Source: Candidatus Aphodenecus pullistercoris (GTDB lineage Bacteria > Spirochaetota > Spirochaetia > Sphaerochaetales > Sphaerochaetaceae). From it: a stretch of DNA of 48,958 nucleotides. This document shows positions 29,784 to 38,126 of this stretch, piece after piece. The DNA is taken from the NCBI GenBank assembly GCA_017694495.1, contig JADIMU010000022.1, positions 1 to 48,958 on the forward strand. The letters run 5' to 3'. The notes under the pieces are model-generated. The model ran no database searches, had not been told where the DNA came from, and saw only the letters and a list, made by a program, of their open reading frames with translations. The translations under genes were made by a program, and so were the position numbers. The first letter of the stretch is position 1. Every line of letters begins with the position of its first letter.

Positions 29784-30724
29784 GTCCTGATCTCCCTGTT
29801 GAAGGGCTTGCCAAGGGCGGCGGGAGAGCCCTTCTGGTTGCGTGATGTGAAGGCAAGTACGACGATGACGACGACATATGGCAGCATGACGAAGAACTCG
29901 TATGGCAGGTCTATGCCGAGGCCCTGGACGTTGTACTGGATCGTCTGGGCGAAGGAGAAGAGCAGTGCTCCTCCCATGATCTTCACCGGGTGCCAGTGGC
30001 CGAAGTAGACCAGGGCGACTGCGATGAAGCCGCGTCCGGCGATCAGCTCGTCGGAGAACATCTTGACCTGGCAGATGGACAGGTAGGCGCCCGCAAGTCC
30101 GGCCAGGGCTCCACCCAGGGCCAGGGCTTCATAGCGGGTGCGCGAGACGTTGATGCCCATGCTGTCCGCGGCGCGCGGATGTGTGCCCACAGCGCGCACC
30201 TTCAACCCCCAACTCGTCTTGAAGAGGATGTACCAGGCGACGGGCACGAATAGGAAGGCCAGGTAGACGATGGGATTGTGGTCGAAGAGGATCGGACCGA
30301 TGACAGGAATCCTGCTCAGGCCGGGGATGGGCATGTCGGCCATGCCGGGAATCGACTGGGTGCCGCCGACGAAGTGGCGGAAGAGCGTTCCAGCCGTGCC
30401 TACGCCGAACATCTGGAGTCCGATGCCTGCAATGCCCTGCGGAGCGCGGAAGGTGACGACGATCACGCCGAAGAAGAGTCCGAGCAGGGCTCCGATGATG
30501 GCCGCAAGCAGGAGACCGAGCCAGTTCCAGCCCCCGGCGACCGCGCCGCCGTGTCCCACGAGGAAGGGCACGAGCATGCCGATGAAGGCTCCCATCGCCA
30601 TGATGCCCTCGCAGCCGAGGTTGAAGACTCCGCTGCGCTGGTTGAACATCTCGCCTATCGAGGCGAGCAGCAGCGCGACGGAGAAGGGAACCGTCATGGA
30701 GAGGATGTTTACGAGCAGATCCAT
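29780..30724 (-). CDS. BMP-type ABC importer permease 2 (NupQ/YufQ-like)
   Basis: Inner-membrane permease, 314 residues, about 8-9 helices. NIPS segments typical of the nucleoside/sugar BPD_transp_2 family are visible: LASIGEMFNQRSGVFNLGCEGIMAMGAFIGMLVPFLVG, APQGIAGIGLQMFGVGTAGTLFRHFVGG, LKVRAVGTHPRAADSMGINVSRTRYEALALGGALAGLAGAYLSI and GRGFIAVALVYFGHWHPVKIMGGALLFSF (the ATPase-contacting loop and last helices). AAGGAGG lies 7 bases before ATG 30724. One base separates it from permease 1 and it overlaps the oxidoreductase gene downstream. Confidence 0.88.
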   Translation of the reverse strand: MDLLVNILSMTVPFSVALLLASIGEMFNQRSGVFNLGCEGIMAMGAFIGMLVPFLVGHGGAVAGGWNWLGLLLAAIIGALLGLFFGVIVVTFRAPQGIAGIGLQMFGVGTAGTLFRHFVGGTQSIPGMADMPIPGLSRIPVIGPILFDHNPIVYLAFLFVPVAWYILFKTSWGLKVRAVGTHPRAADSMGINVSRTRYEALALGGALAGLAGAYLSICQVKMFSDELIAGRGFIAVALVYFGHWHPVKIMGGALLFSFAQTIQYNVQGLGIDLPYEFFVMLPYVVVIVVLAFTSRNQKGSPAALGKPFNREIRT

Positions 30725-30725
30725 A

Positions 30726-31814
30726 TCAGGCCTCCTTCCTTGAAAGGCGCGCCTCGATCGAGCGGCGCACCTTGTCCTCCAGATAGCTGTTCTGGAGGAC
30801 CATCTGGGTCGTGACGATGACGATGATGATCAGACCTTGCATGACATCGACGATGTTGGCCGGCACTCCTACGGCCCTGGGCGTCAGCGTCGAGCCGTAG
30901 ATCAGAAGGGCGAAGAAGAAGGATGCCGGTATGATTCCGATGGGATGCAGCATGCCGAAGAGCGCGACGACGACGGCGGAGAAGCCGTAGTTGTTCGTCA
31001 CTCCCTCGATCGCCCTGCGGTGGACTGCGGCGATCTCGACGCCACCGGCAAGGCCGGCGAAGGCGCCGGAGATGACCATTGCGAGCGTCACATAGCGCTC
31101 GACGCTGATGCCGCCGTAGCGGGCCGCGCGGCTCTGGGCTCCGCTGGCCCTCATCTTGTAGCCGAAGCTCGTCTTCCACATGAAGAGGTAGACGAGGACT
31201 GCCAGGACCAGGGCGATGAAGATGCCATAGTGGAGGCGCCCTGTGATGCGTCCGATCTCGATGGTGGACGGCAGTCGGGCGCTCTGCGGCGTTCCGGCGC
31301 CCGAGAGCGCCTCGGCCGGGTCGAGCAGCGGGACGCGGAGGCAGAAGGAGTAGAACTGGGCCGCGATGTAGTTCAGCATGACGGTCGACAGCAGCTCGCT
31401 GACCTCCAGCTTCGATTTCAGTATGCCCGGGATGAAGCCCCACAGCGCACCGCACAGCACTGCGGACAGCAGGGCCAGGGGCAGGACGATGGGCTTCGGC
31501 AGGCTGCCGAGCGTCAGGGCGACCGTGGTGAAGCCCAGAATGCCCATGGCCATCTGGCCCTCGGCGCCGATGTTGATGATGCCGCTGCGGTAGGCGACCG
31601 CGACGCCCAGCGCGATGATGCACAGCGGGACCATCCTGACGAAGACCTCGGTCAGGTGCCCCACCCTCGTCAGCGGTGTGATGACTATCGTGTAGAAGGT
31701 GCGCCAGATGTCGGCGCCCAGGATCATCAGGATCACAGACGACATCAGGAGGGTCGCCAGGACGGCAAGCAATATGATGCAGATCTTGTATATCAGTTTG
31801 AAGTGCCTCATCAC
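30726..31814 (-). CDS. BMP-type ABC importer permease 1 (NupP/YufP-like)
   Basis: Inner-membrane permease, 362 residues, about 9-10 helices. Family segments: FVRMVPLCIIALGVAVAYRSGIINIGAEGQMAMGILGFTTVAL, SELLSTVMLNYIAAQFYSFCLRVPLLDP, FGYKMRASGAQSRAARYGGISVERYVTLAMVISGAFAGLAGGVEIAAVHRRAIEG, YGFSAVVVALFGMLHPIGIIPASFFFALLIYGS. It has GAAGGAGG upstream of ATG 31814 and overlaps the ATPase gene by 4 bases. It pairs with permease 2 to form the translocation channel. Confidence 0.88.
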   Translation of the reverse strand: MMRHFKLIYKICIILLAVLATLLMSSVILMILGADIWRTFYTIVITPLTRVGHLTEVFVRMVPLCIIALGVAVAYRSGIINIGAEGQMAMGILGFTTVALTLGSLPKPIVLPLALLSAVLCGALWGFIPGILKSKLEVSELLSTVMLNYIAAQFYSFCLRVPLLDPAEALSGAGTPQSARLPSTIEIGRITGRLHYGIFIALVLAVLVYLFMWKTSFGYKMRASGAQSRAARYGGISVERYVTLAMVISGAFAGLAGGVEIAAVHRRAIEGVTNNYGFSAVVVALFGMLHPIGIIPASFFFALLIYGSTLTPRAVGVPANIVDVMQGLIIIVIVTTQMVLQNSYLEDKVRRSIEARLSRKEA

Positions 31815-33334
31815 TGATCCTCCTTCAGTCCAGCCATCAGGACGCCCAGGCGGGCCTTGTTCGCCTCGCCATGGGAAAGGACCTTCTGGACGTGGCCCTT
31901 GTAGATGACCGCGATGCGGTCGGAAAGGTTCATGATCTCATCCAGCTCCTCGCTGACGAGGAGGATGCCGATTCCTTCCCTCCTCTTCTTCAGCAGCTCC
32001 TGGTGGATGAACTCGATGGCTCCCATGTCCAGGCCGCGTGTGGGATAGACGGCGATGAGGAACTTCGGGGCGCGGGTGATCTCCCGCGCCAGGATGACCT
32101 TCTGGATGTTGCCTCCCGAGAGGCTACCTGCAGCCGTAGTCGTGTTCGGGGTGCGGATGTCGAAGCTCTCCTTCAGCTGTTCGGCGTTGCTGTTGATCTC
32201 CTTGCGCCTGAGGAAGCGGTGGCGGCTGAAGCGCTCCTTGTCGCTGTCCTTCAGGATGAAGTTCTCCTTGACGGCGAAGGAGGGCACGATGCCCTCGATG
32301 TTCCTCTCCTCGGGGATGTAGCCCATGCCATGGTCGATGACGTACCAAGGCTTTCTGTTGGCTATGTCGACTCCGAAGAACTCTATCTTGCCCTCGACGA
32401 TGGGCCTGAGGCCGTTGATCGCCTCGGCAAGCTCCCTCTGGCCGTTTCCGGAGACGCCGGCCAGTCCCACGATCTCGCCCTCGTGCACATCGAGCGAAAA
32501 GTGGTCCAGAGCGAGGAAGCCGCGGTCGGAGCGCACCGAGATGTCCTGGATCGAGAGTGCGACTGGGCCATCCATGTCAGGCTCCTTGTTCTCGGGCAGG
32601 ACGATCTCATGGCCCGTCATCAGCGTGGCGATCTCGCTGGACGAGTAGTCCGACGTGTTGCCGCTGAAGACGACGGCTCCGTGGCGCAGGATGACGACCT
32701 TGTCGCTCAGTGCCTTGACCTCGTTCAGCTTGTGGCTGATGAAGATGATGCTGAGCTCCTGCTTCATGCGGCCCAGCAGCTCGATCAGCTCGTCCGTCTC
32801 CTGCGGGGTCAGGGCGCTCGTCGGCTCGTCCAGGATGAGGAAGCGGGCTCCAAGGCAGAGCGTCTTGACGAGCTCCACCCTCTGCTGCTCACCTACCGAC
32901 AGCTGCCAGATGTAGGCGTCGGGATTGACGGCGAGGCCGTAGTGGGAGCTCACCTCCTCCACCCTCCTCTTCACCATGTCCAGATCGAGACGCAGCGGCT
33001 TCCAGGCCTGCTTGTAGCCCAGGGCCACGTTCTCCGTGACCGTCATGTTGGGCACAAGCATGTACTGCTGATGCACCATTCCCAGTCCTGCCTTGAAGGC
33101 GTCCTCGGGGCCACGGAAGTGCTGCTCCTCACCGTTTATGAATATCCTGCCCTCATCCTGCTGGTAGATTCCCATCAGGATATTCATAAGCGTCGTCTTG
33201 CCGGCACCGTTCTCGCCGACCAGGGCCAGGACCTCGCCCTCGTCCACGCTCAGCGAAATGTCGTCGGATGCGAGCACGCCTGGAAAGCGCTTGGTTATAT
33301 GCTCCATCCTGAGCTGTCTGATCTTCTCTTCCAT
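31811..33334 (-). CDS. BMP-type ABC importer ATPase, tandem NBDs (NupO-like)
   Basis: 507 residues with two nucleotide-binding domains. Domain 1: Walker A VGENGAGKTTLMNIL near 40, GMVHQQYMLVPNMTVTENV, signature LSVGEQQRVELVKTL, Walker B FLILDEPTSALTPQE. Domain 2: degenerate Walker A GVSGNGQRELAEAI near 290, KENFILKD, signature LSGGNIQKVILAREI and a Walker B-like LIAVYPTRGLDMGA, the usual asymmetry of RbsA/NupO ATPases. ATG 33334 is used; an internal ATG nine codons on (MEHITKRFPGV) also fits the family. A long hairpin separates it from the binding-protein gene. Confidence 0.9.
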   Translation of the reverse strand: MEEKIRQLRMEHITKRFPGVLASDDISLSVDEGEVLALVGENGAGKTTLMNILMGIYQQDEGRIFINGEEQHFRGPEDAFKAGLGMVHQQYMLVPNMTVTENVALGYKQAWKPLRLDLDMVKRRVEEVSSHYGLAVNPDAYIWQLSVGEQQRVELVKTLCLGARFLILDEPTSALTPQETDELIELLGRMKQELSIIFISHKLNEVKALSDKVVILRHGAVVFSGNTSDYSSSEIATLMTGHEIVLPENKEPDMDGPVALSIQDISVRSDRGFLALDHFSLDVHEGEIVGLAGVSGNGQRELAEAINGLRPIVEGKIEFFGVDIANRKPWYVIDHGMGYIPEERNIEGIVPSFAVKENFILKDSDKERFSRHRFLRRKEINSNAEQLKESFDIRTPNTTTAAGSLSGGNIQKVILAREITRAPKFLIAVYPTRGLDMGAIEFIHQELLKKRREGIGILLVSEELDEIMNLSDRIAVIYKGHVQKVLSHGEANKARLGVLMAGLKEDQ

Positions 33335-33369
33335 CAAAAAATCCCAAAGTCGGTCGTCGAATCGAAGAA

Positions 33370-33394
33370 GGGCATCGGCCCAATGCCGATGCCC
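33370..33394 (-). other. Intercistronic hairpin between binding-protein and ATPase genes
   Basis: Perfect 10-bp stem GGGCATCGGC/GCCGATGCCC (33370-33379 with 33385-33394) with a 5-base loop, no T run. It sits 18 bases after the binding-protein stop, where such hairpins protect the abundant upstream message and lower downstream expression (established for other importers, inferred here). Confidence 0.7.
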
Positions 33395-33412
33395 AGATGT
33401 CTCAAATGCGGA

Positions 33413-34432
33413 TCACAGCTGGACGTCGGCCCAGTTGGAGAGGACGCCGGCAGAGGCCGTGAAGCTTGCCAGAGCCTCGTCGACAGCCGCCCTGATCTCG
33501 TCCGTGACGAGGTCGCTGAGGGCCGGGTTGTAGTCGAAGATGAAGCCGCCGTTGCTGAAGTTCAGCGGGATGCACACGCCACCCTTCACTCCAGCGTCGA
33601 GCTGCTCGATGATGCCGACGACGACGGCGGCATAGTTGTATGCGGAGGCGGCGACGCACTTCGCCTGGCCTTCGGGAGTGTCGAGCTGGGCCAGATCCTG
33701 TCCGAGCCAGAGCACATCCTCATAGTCGGCACAGGCCCTGAGGGCTCCGATGGCCTGCTGGGAAGAACCGGTGAGGACGTCGGCGCCGGCATTGATCTGG
33801 GTCGTGGCGAGCTCGGCGGACTTGACGTAGTCGGAGAAGGATCCGGTGTAGGCGACCGCCACGGAGGCGTCAGGGTTGACGGCCTCGACACCCATTACGA
33901 AACCGCGGTTGTAGCGGGCGCTGTCACCGCTGTCGACAGGACCGACCAGACCGATGCTGTCCGTCTTGGTCAGCATGCCTGCGATGATGCCGGACAGGTA
34001 GCCTGTCTCCTCGCTCTCGGGCATGTAGGTGAAGACGTTGTCGCCGACGATCTCGCTGCTGGTACCGAAGGCGAAGGAGACGTCAGGGAACTCGGAAGCC
34101 AGGTCGGTGACCATGTTCTTGTACTGGGCGCCGTGGGCGATGATCAGGTCGAAGCCGTCGGCGATGTACTGGCGTGCGATGGACTCGCTGTCGACTGTGG
34201 TCATCTTCTCGGAATACTCGAAGGTGAACTTGCCGGGCAGCTGCTCCTGTGCGGCGACGAGGCCATCGTACATGGACTGGCACCAGCCCTTGTCATCGAT
34301 GGTGTTCTCAACGATGAGGGCGACCTTGTAGACGCCGTCATCTGCGGCTGCCGACTCGCTGGCTCCTCCTGCGAAGAGCATGAGCGGCGCGACGAGGGTC
34401 AGAACGATGAGTGCTGTCAGAAGTTTTCTCAT
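33413..34432 (-). CDS. BMP family substrate-binding protein (PnrA/TmpC-like)
   Basis: Periplasmic receptor of the ABC importer, 339 residues from ATG 34432. Signal peptide MRKLLTALIVLTLVAPLMLFA-G with no lipobox Cys, so it is probably secreted soluble, unlike the lipidated PnrA of treponemes. Mature motifs of the BMP family: VALIVENTIDDKGWCQSMYDGL, FDLIIAHGAQYKNMVTDLASEFPDVSFAF, GYLSGIIAGMLTKTDSIGLVGPVDS, ARYNRGFVMGVEAVNPDASVAVAYTGSFSDYVKSAELATTQINAGADVLTGSS. Known relatives bind purine nucleosides. An in-frame GTG at 34453 lies 10 bases from AAAGGAGG, whereas ATG 34432 is 30 bases away with a hairpin between. Confidence 0.9.
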   Translation of the reverse strand: MRKLLTALIVLTLVAPLMLFAGGASESAAADDGVYKVALIVENTIDDKGWCQSMYDGLVAAQEQLPGKFTFEYSEKMTTVDSESIARQYIADGFDLIIAHGAQYKNMVTDLASEFPDVSFAFGTSSEIVGDNVFTYMPESEETGYLSGIIAGMLTKTDSIGLVGPVDSGDSARYNRGFVMGVEAVNPDASVAVAYTGSFSDYVKSAELATTQINAGADVLTGSSQQAIGALRACADYEDVLWLGQDLAQLDTPEGQAKCVAASAYNYAAVVVGIIEQLDAGVKGGVCIPLNFSNGGFIFDYNPALSDLVTDEIRAAVDEALASFTASAGVLSNWADVQL

Positions 34433-34441
34433 GGGCACAGC

Positions 34442-34461
34442 GGCAGGCGGCACGGCCTGCC
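34442..34461 (-). promoter_or_regulatory. Hairpin between ribosome site and ATG of the binding-protein gene
   Basis: 7-bp stem GGCAGGC/GCCTGCC with a 6-base loop directly follows the ribosome site AAAGGAGGAT (34471-34462) and ends 9 bases before ATG 34432. If folded it would bring the ribosome site close to the ATG. The in-frame GTG 34453-34451 lies in the loop. Confidence 0.55.
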
Positions 34462-34506
34462 ATCCTCCTTTGGTGTTGTTCTATCCGGCTGACTGCCGGC
34501 GTCTAC

Positions 34507-34536
34507 ATTATGGAATGCAAGTAAAGTTTTTGTCAA
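34507..34536 (-). promoter_or_regulatory. Promoter of the BMP importer operon
   Basis: Minus-strand TTGACA (34536-34531), 18-bp spacer, CATAAT (34512-34507): the best consensus match among importer promoters here. The transcript would start near 34500 with a 5'-terminal hairpin CCGGC-N5-GCCGG (34499-34485), a possible stabiliser. The remaining gap to 34667 shows no gene. Confidence 0.65.
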
Positions 34537-34667
34537 AATAATATTCAACTGTGCGAATGGGCTTGCGAGGCAGATTGCATCCACTTTTCACCGAAACCAG
34601 ACTTGTTTCATGCATGAAAATGCCATCGTAGGGCATCGGACCACTTTCAGACACTTTTGACCATCTG

Positions 34668-36215
34668 TCAACTTTTTCCCATCCAGATTTCGTCAGTACC
34701 CCTTACGATGCTTTCTGCGACCGCAATTCCATCAAGGGCCGCCGACACGATGCCTCCTGCGTAGCCTGCCCCCTCGCCGCATGGATAGAGTCCGGGGACC
34801 TGGCTGAAGTCCTCGCCGCGCACGATCCTCACAGGTGATGAAGTCCTCGTCTCCGGGGCTGCGAGCACGGCCTCCTCGCTCAGGAAACGGCCACGCGTCA
34901 TGCGAACGAAGTCCTCGAGGCCCCGCCTGAGGCTTCCCGCCACCAGCGGCGGCAGCACCTCGTCGATTGGCCTTGCGGCGAGTCCAGGAATGTATGAAGT
35001 GGCAGGCAGCGTGCCTGATGGCCTCGAGCGGAGGAAGTCCGTCATCCTCTGGGCGGGAGCCCTGTAGCCGGGATTGAAGCACCGTCTTTCGATTCCCCTT
35101 ATGAAGCGCAGCATCGCAAGCTCGTCATCGCCTTCGACATCCTCCTTCCGGATCTGAACGACGATGCCGCTGTTGGCCCAGCGACCGGCGCGGCTTGCCG
35201 GACTCATTCCATTGACGACAAGCTCACCCGTCTTCGTCGAAGCCGGGACGATGAAGCCTCCAGGACACATGCAGAACGAGTAGACACCCCTCGAGTCGAC
35301 CTGGGTGACGAAGCGGTAGCTCGCCGCAGGAAGGTAGAGGCCCCTTCCTCCGCTCGAGTGGTATTGCATCTCGTCGATCAGGCGCTGCGGATGCTCCAGG
35401 CGCACACCGACGGCGAGGTCCTTCGCCTCGAGAGTGAAGCCGTCGGCCTTGAGGAAGCGGTAGACGTCATGGGCGCTGTGTCCGGTCGCAAGGATGACGG
35501 GACCACGGAAGGCGCTCGAGTCCGCACACTCGACACCGACGACGCGCCCACTCTCCCTCACAAGGGATGTGACCTTCGTCGAGAAGTGCACCTCGCCTCC
35601 ATGGGCGACTATCGTGCCCCTGATGTTCTCGATCACCTTCGGCAGGGCGTCGCTGCCGATATGGGGATGGGCGTCATAGAGTATCTCGGCCTTGGCTCCA
35701 TGCTGGACGAAGAGGGAGAGGACCTTTCCGACATCTCCCCTCTTCACCGATCGCGTATAGAGCTTGCCGTCCGAGAAGGCACCAGCCCCACCCTCGCCGA
35801 ATGCGTAGTTCGACTCCTCATCGAGCACACCATCCCGGCAGAGGCGAGCCGTATCAAGACGTCTTGAATGGACGTCCTTTCCACGCTCGAGGACGATGGG
35901 CCTGAAACCGTGCTCGAGCAGGGTCAGGGCGGCAAAGAGGCCAGCCGGACCTGCGCCCACGACGACGACATCCCTTCTGGGGTCGCCATCACGGAAACTG
36001 ACCGTCGACGGGCCCTCCGGCTCCTGGCCGACATAGACCGCCAGGCGGGCCGAGATCCTCACCTCCCTCCTTCTCGAGTCGATCGAGCGCCGGATGAAGC
36101 GGATCACTGTGATGTCATCCTCAGCCAGAGAGAGCTTTTTCGCCGCAATGCGCCTGAGCGCATCCTCAGTCGCGGCCTCGTATGGAGTGAGCGTGATGTC
36201 GAATTCCCTTTTCAT
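34668..36215 (-). CDS. FAD-dependent oxidoreductase, COG2509 family
   Basis: 515 residues from ATG 36215. The N-terminal 75 residues (ITLTPYEAATEDALRRIAAKKLSLAEDDITVIRFIRRSIDSRRREVRISARLAVYV) form the small ferredoxin-like domain of this family. FAD site DVVVVGAGPAGLFAALTLLEHG near 78-98, then NYAFGEGGAGAFSDGKLYTR near 140 (family signature), VILATGHSAHDVYRFL, VGVRLEHPQRLID, SFCMCPGGFIVPAST and the C-terminal GLYPCGEGAGYAGGIVSAALDGI. Reaction unknown. The long upstream open frame is a shadow of the divergent ABC-F gene. The two genes' starts are 66 bases apart. Confidence 0.88.
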   Translation of the reverse strand: MKREFDITLTPYEAATEDALRRIAAKKLSLAEDDITVIRFIRRSIDSRRREVRISARLAVYVGQEPEGPSTVSFRDGDPRRDVVVVGAGPAGLFAALTLLEHGFRPIVLERGKDVHSRRLDTARLCRDGVLDEESNYAFGEGGAGAFSDGKLYTRSVKRGDVGKVLSLFVQHGAKAEILYDAHPHIGSDALPKVIENIRGTIVAHGGEVHFSTKVTSLVRESGRVVGVECADSSAFRGPVILATGHSAHDVYRFLKADGFTLEAKDLAVGVRLEHPQRLIDEMQYHSSGGRGLYLPAASYRFVTQVDSRGVYSFCMCPGGFIVPASTKTGELVVNGMSPASRAGRWANSGIVVQIRKEDVEGDDELAMLRFIRGIERRCFNPGYRAPAQRMTDFLRSRPSGTLPATSYIPGLAARPIDEVLPPLVAGSLRRGLEDFVRMTRGRFLSEEAVLAAPETRTSSPVRIVRGEDFSQVPGLYPCGEGAGYAGGIVSAALDGIAVAESIVRGTDEIWMGKS

Positions 36216-36243
36216 GGCCCACAGGATAGCCGAAAGCGCTTGC

Positions 36244-36273
36244 TTGTGCACAGGTGACCGCATCCAATACAAT
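36244..36273 (+). promoter_or_regulatory. Putative ABC-F gene promoter, leaderless arrangement
   Basis: TTGTGC (36244-36249), 18-bp spacer, TACAAT (36268-36273). Eight bases separate the -10 box from ATG 36282; no ribosome site is visible. Confidence 0.5.
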
Positions 36274-36281
36274 CTGCACCC

Positions 36282-38126
36282 ATGAATGTCCTTTCGATCG
36301 AGAAGCTTGGCAAGACGGTCAACGACTCTCCCCTCTTTTGCGATGTCACACTTGGCCTCGAGGAGGGAGAGTGCGTAGGCATCGTCGGACGCAACGGCGC
36401 AGGCAAGACGACCTTCCTCAATGTCGTCGCAGGCATCACGGGAGCGGATGAAGGCAGGATCTCCCGTGCCACAGGCTCCAACCTCGTCACACTCACGCAG
36501 AACGTCGTCTTCAGGGAAGGTGCGACGCTTCGCGACTACCTCTATGAGTCTGGAAATATGTATACGGAACTTCTCCTCTCCTATGAGAAGGCCCTGAAGG
36601 AAGGCAATGAGAAGTTGTACAACGGACTCCAGAGCCGGATAGAGCACGAGTCCCTTTGGGATATTGAGACATCGTATAAAGCATATCTGTCTAAATTCGG
36701 AATTGATTTCCCTCTAGACAAACAAATGGAAGAGCTTTCCGGCGGAGAGCGGAAGAAGGTGGCCCTGGCCAGACTCTTCGCGCTCCGACCGACGATCATG
36801 CTGCTCGACGAGCCGACGAACCACCTCGACATCAGGACGATCGAGATCCTCGAGAACGAACTTAGGGCAAGTGAGGCCGCAGTCGTCATCGTCACCCACG
36901 ACCGCTACATACTCAACAGCGTGTGCACGACGATCTGGGAGCTCGACGGCTCACGCTTCTACAGGCATCCTGGCTCCTACGAGTCCTACCTCGAACGCAG
37001 GGCCGAGAGGATAGCCATGCTCCAGAAGGAGCAGGACAGGCTCGCCTCCATCCTCCGCCGCGAGCTCGTCTGGCTTGCACGTGGTCCACAGGCGAGGACA
37101 GGCAAGGACAAGAACCGCAAGGAGAGGATCGAGGGCATGCTCAGCCTCGTCAGGAATGTGCAGGACGTACCGCAGACAGCCTTCTCATCCGTCGAGCGCA
37201 GGCTGGGAAAGAAGATCCTCGAGATCGATGACGTGGGAAAGGGCTTTGGGGACAGGAAACTCTTCAGCGGCTTCAGCTACGCTTTCAAGAAGGGCGACAG
37301 GATCGGCGTCATCGGCGACAACGGCTCTGGCAAGTCGACGCTTCTGGACATCATCGCCGGCCTCACGGAACCGGATTGCGGCCACATCGACAAGGGCGTG
37401 AACACCTTCATATCCTATTACGACCAGCTTGGGCGCTCCCTGCCTCGCCAAGGAAAGACTGCGCTGGAATACCTGGAGGACATCTCCAGCAGGGTCGTCT
37501 TCGCGGGTCGCGAGATCTCCGCCGAGCGTCTTCTGGAGCTCTTCGGCTTCTCACGCACAAAGATGCGCACCGACATCGGTGTCTACTCCGGCGGCGAGAG
37601 GCGGAGACTCTACCTGATCTCGAAGCTGATGGCCAACCCAAACTTCCTCATCCTGGACGAGCCGACGAACGACCTCGACATCCAGACGATGGAGAACCTT
37701 GAGGAGTACCTGGCCTCCTTCAGCGGCGTCAGTCTCATAGTCTCCCATGACAGGGCCTTCCTGAACTGTACATGCTCATCCCTCTTCGTCATAGAGGACG
37801 GACAGGTCCACAACGTTCCGACGACCTACAGCGACTGGAGGAAGACGAGGGACGAAGGACAGAAGAGACTATCCTCCCAACCAGCACCCCAGCGTCCCAA
37901 GCGTGAGAAGAAGGGGCTGAGCTACAAGGAGCGGAAGGAGATGGAGGCGCTCGAAGCCGAGATCGAGGCACTCGAGGAGGAGAAGGCCAGACTAGAAGCC
38001 TCCTTCAGCGATCCGGGAACGACTTCGGATGGAAGCCTCGCCGAGCGCAGCAGGCGCTACGAGGAGCTGGGCGAAATCATAGAGGAGAAGAGCGTACGCT
38101 ACTTCTTCCTGGCGGAACAGGAGTGA
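36282..38126 (+). CDS. ABC-F family ATPase (Uup-like)
   Basis: Soluble ribosome-associated ATPase, 614 residues with no membrane domain. NBD1: VGRNGAGKTTFLNVV near 37, LSGGERKKVALARLF, TIMLLDEPTNHLDIRT; interdomain linker with SYESYLERRAERIAMLQKEQDRL and ARTGKDKNRKERIEGM (the P-site tRNA-interaction motif region); NBD2: IGDNGSGKSTLLDII near 349, YSGGERRRLYLISKLM, FLILDEPTNDLDIQT. The C-terminal 70 residues are a charged coiled coil (KERKEMEALEAEIEALEEEKARLEASF), typical of Uup. Bases about 36545-36730 are noticeably more AT-rich than the rest. In-frame right after its stop comes a broken acetyltransferase. Confidence 0.9.
   Translation: MNVLSIEKLGKTVNDSPLFCDVTLGLEEGECVGIVGRNGAGKTTFLNVVAGITGADEGRISRATGSNLVTLTQNVVFREGATLRDYLYESGNMYTELLLSYEKALKEGNEKLYNGLQSRIEHESLWDIETSYKAYLSKFGIDFPLDKQMEELSGGERKKVALARLFALRPTIMLLDEPTNHLDIRTIEILENELRASEAAVVIVTHDRYILNSVCTTIWELDGSRFYRHPGSYESYLERRAERIAMLQKEQDRLASILRRELVWLARGPQARTGKDKNRKERIEGMLSLVRNVQDVPQTAFSSVERRLGKKILEIDDVGKGFGDRKLFSGFSYAFKKGDRIGVIGDNGSGKSTLLDIIAGLTEPDCGHIDKGVNTFISYYDQLGRSLPRQGKTALEYLEDISSRVVFAGREISAERLLELFGFSRTKMRTDIGVYSGGERRRLYLISKLMANPNFLILDEPTNDLDIQTMENLEEYLASFSGVSLIVSHDRAFLNCTCSSLFVIEDGQVHNVPTTYSDWRKTRDEGQKRLSSQPAPQRPKREKKGLSYKERKEMEALEAEIEALEEEKARLEASFSDPGTTSDGSLAERSRRYEELGEIIEEKSVRYFFLAEQE

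Noticed and set aside
31871-34492. 873-codon plus-strand frame across the BMP importer genes
   Set aside because: Antisense shadow caused by codon bias; no ribosome site or family resemblance.
36216-36647. Upstream extension of the FAD oxidoreductase frame by 144 codons
   Set aside because: It would overlap the divergent ABC-F gene completely; the family start fits ATG 36215.
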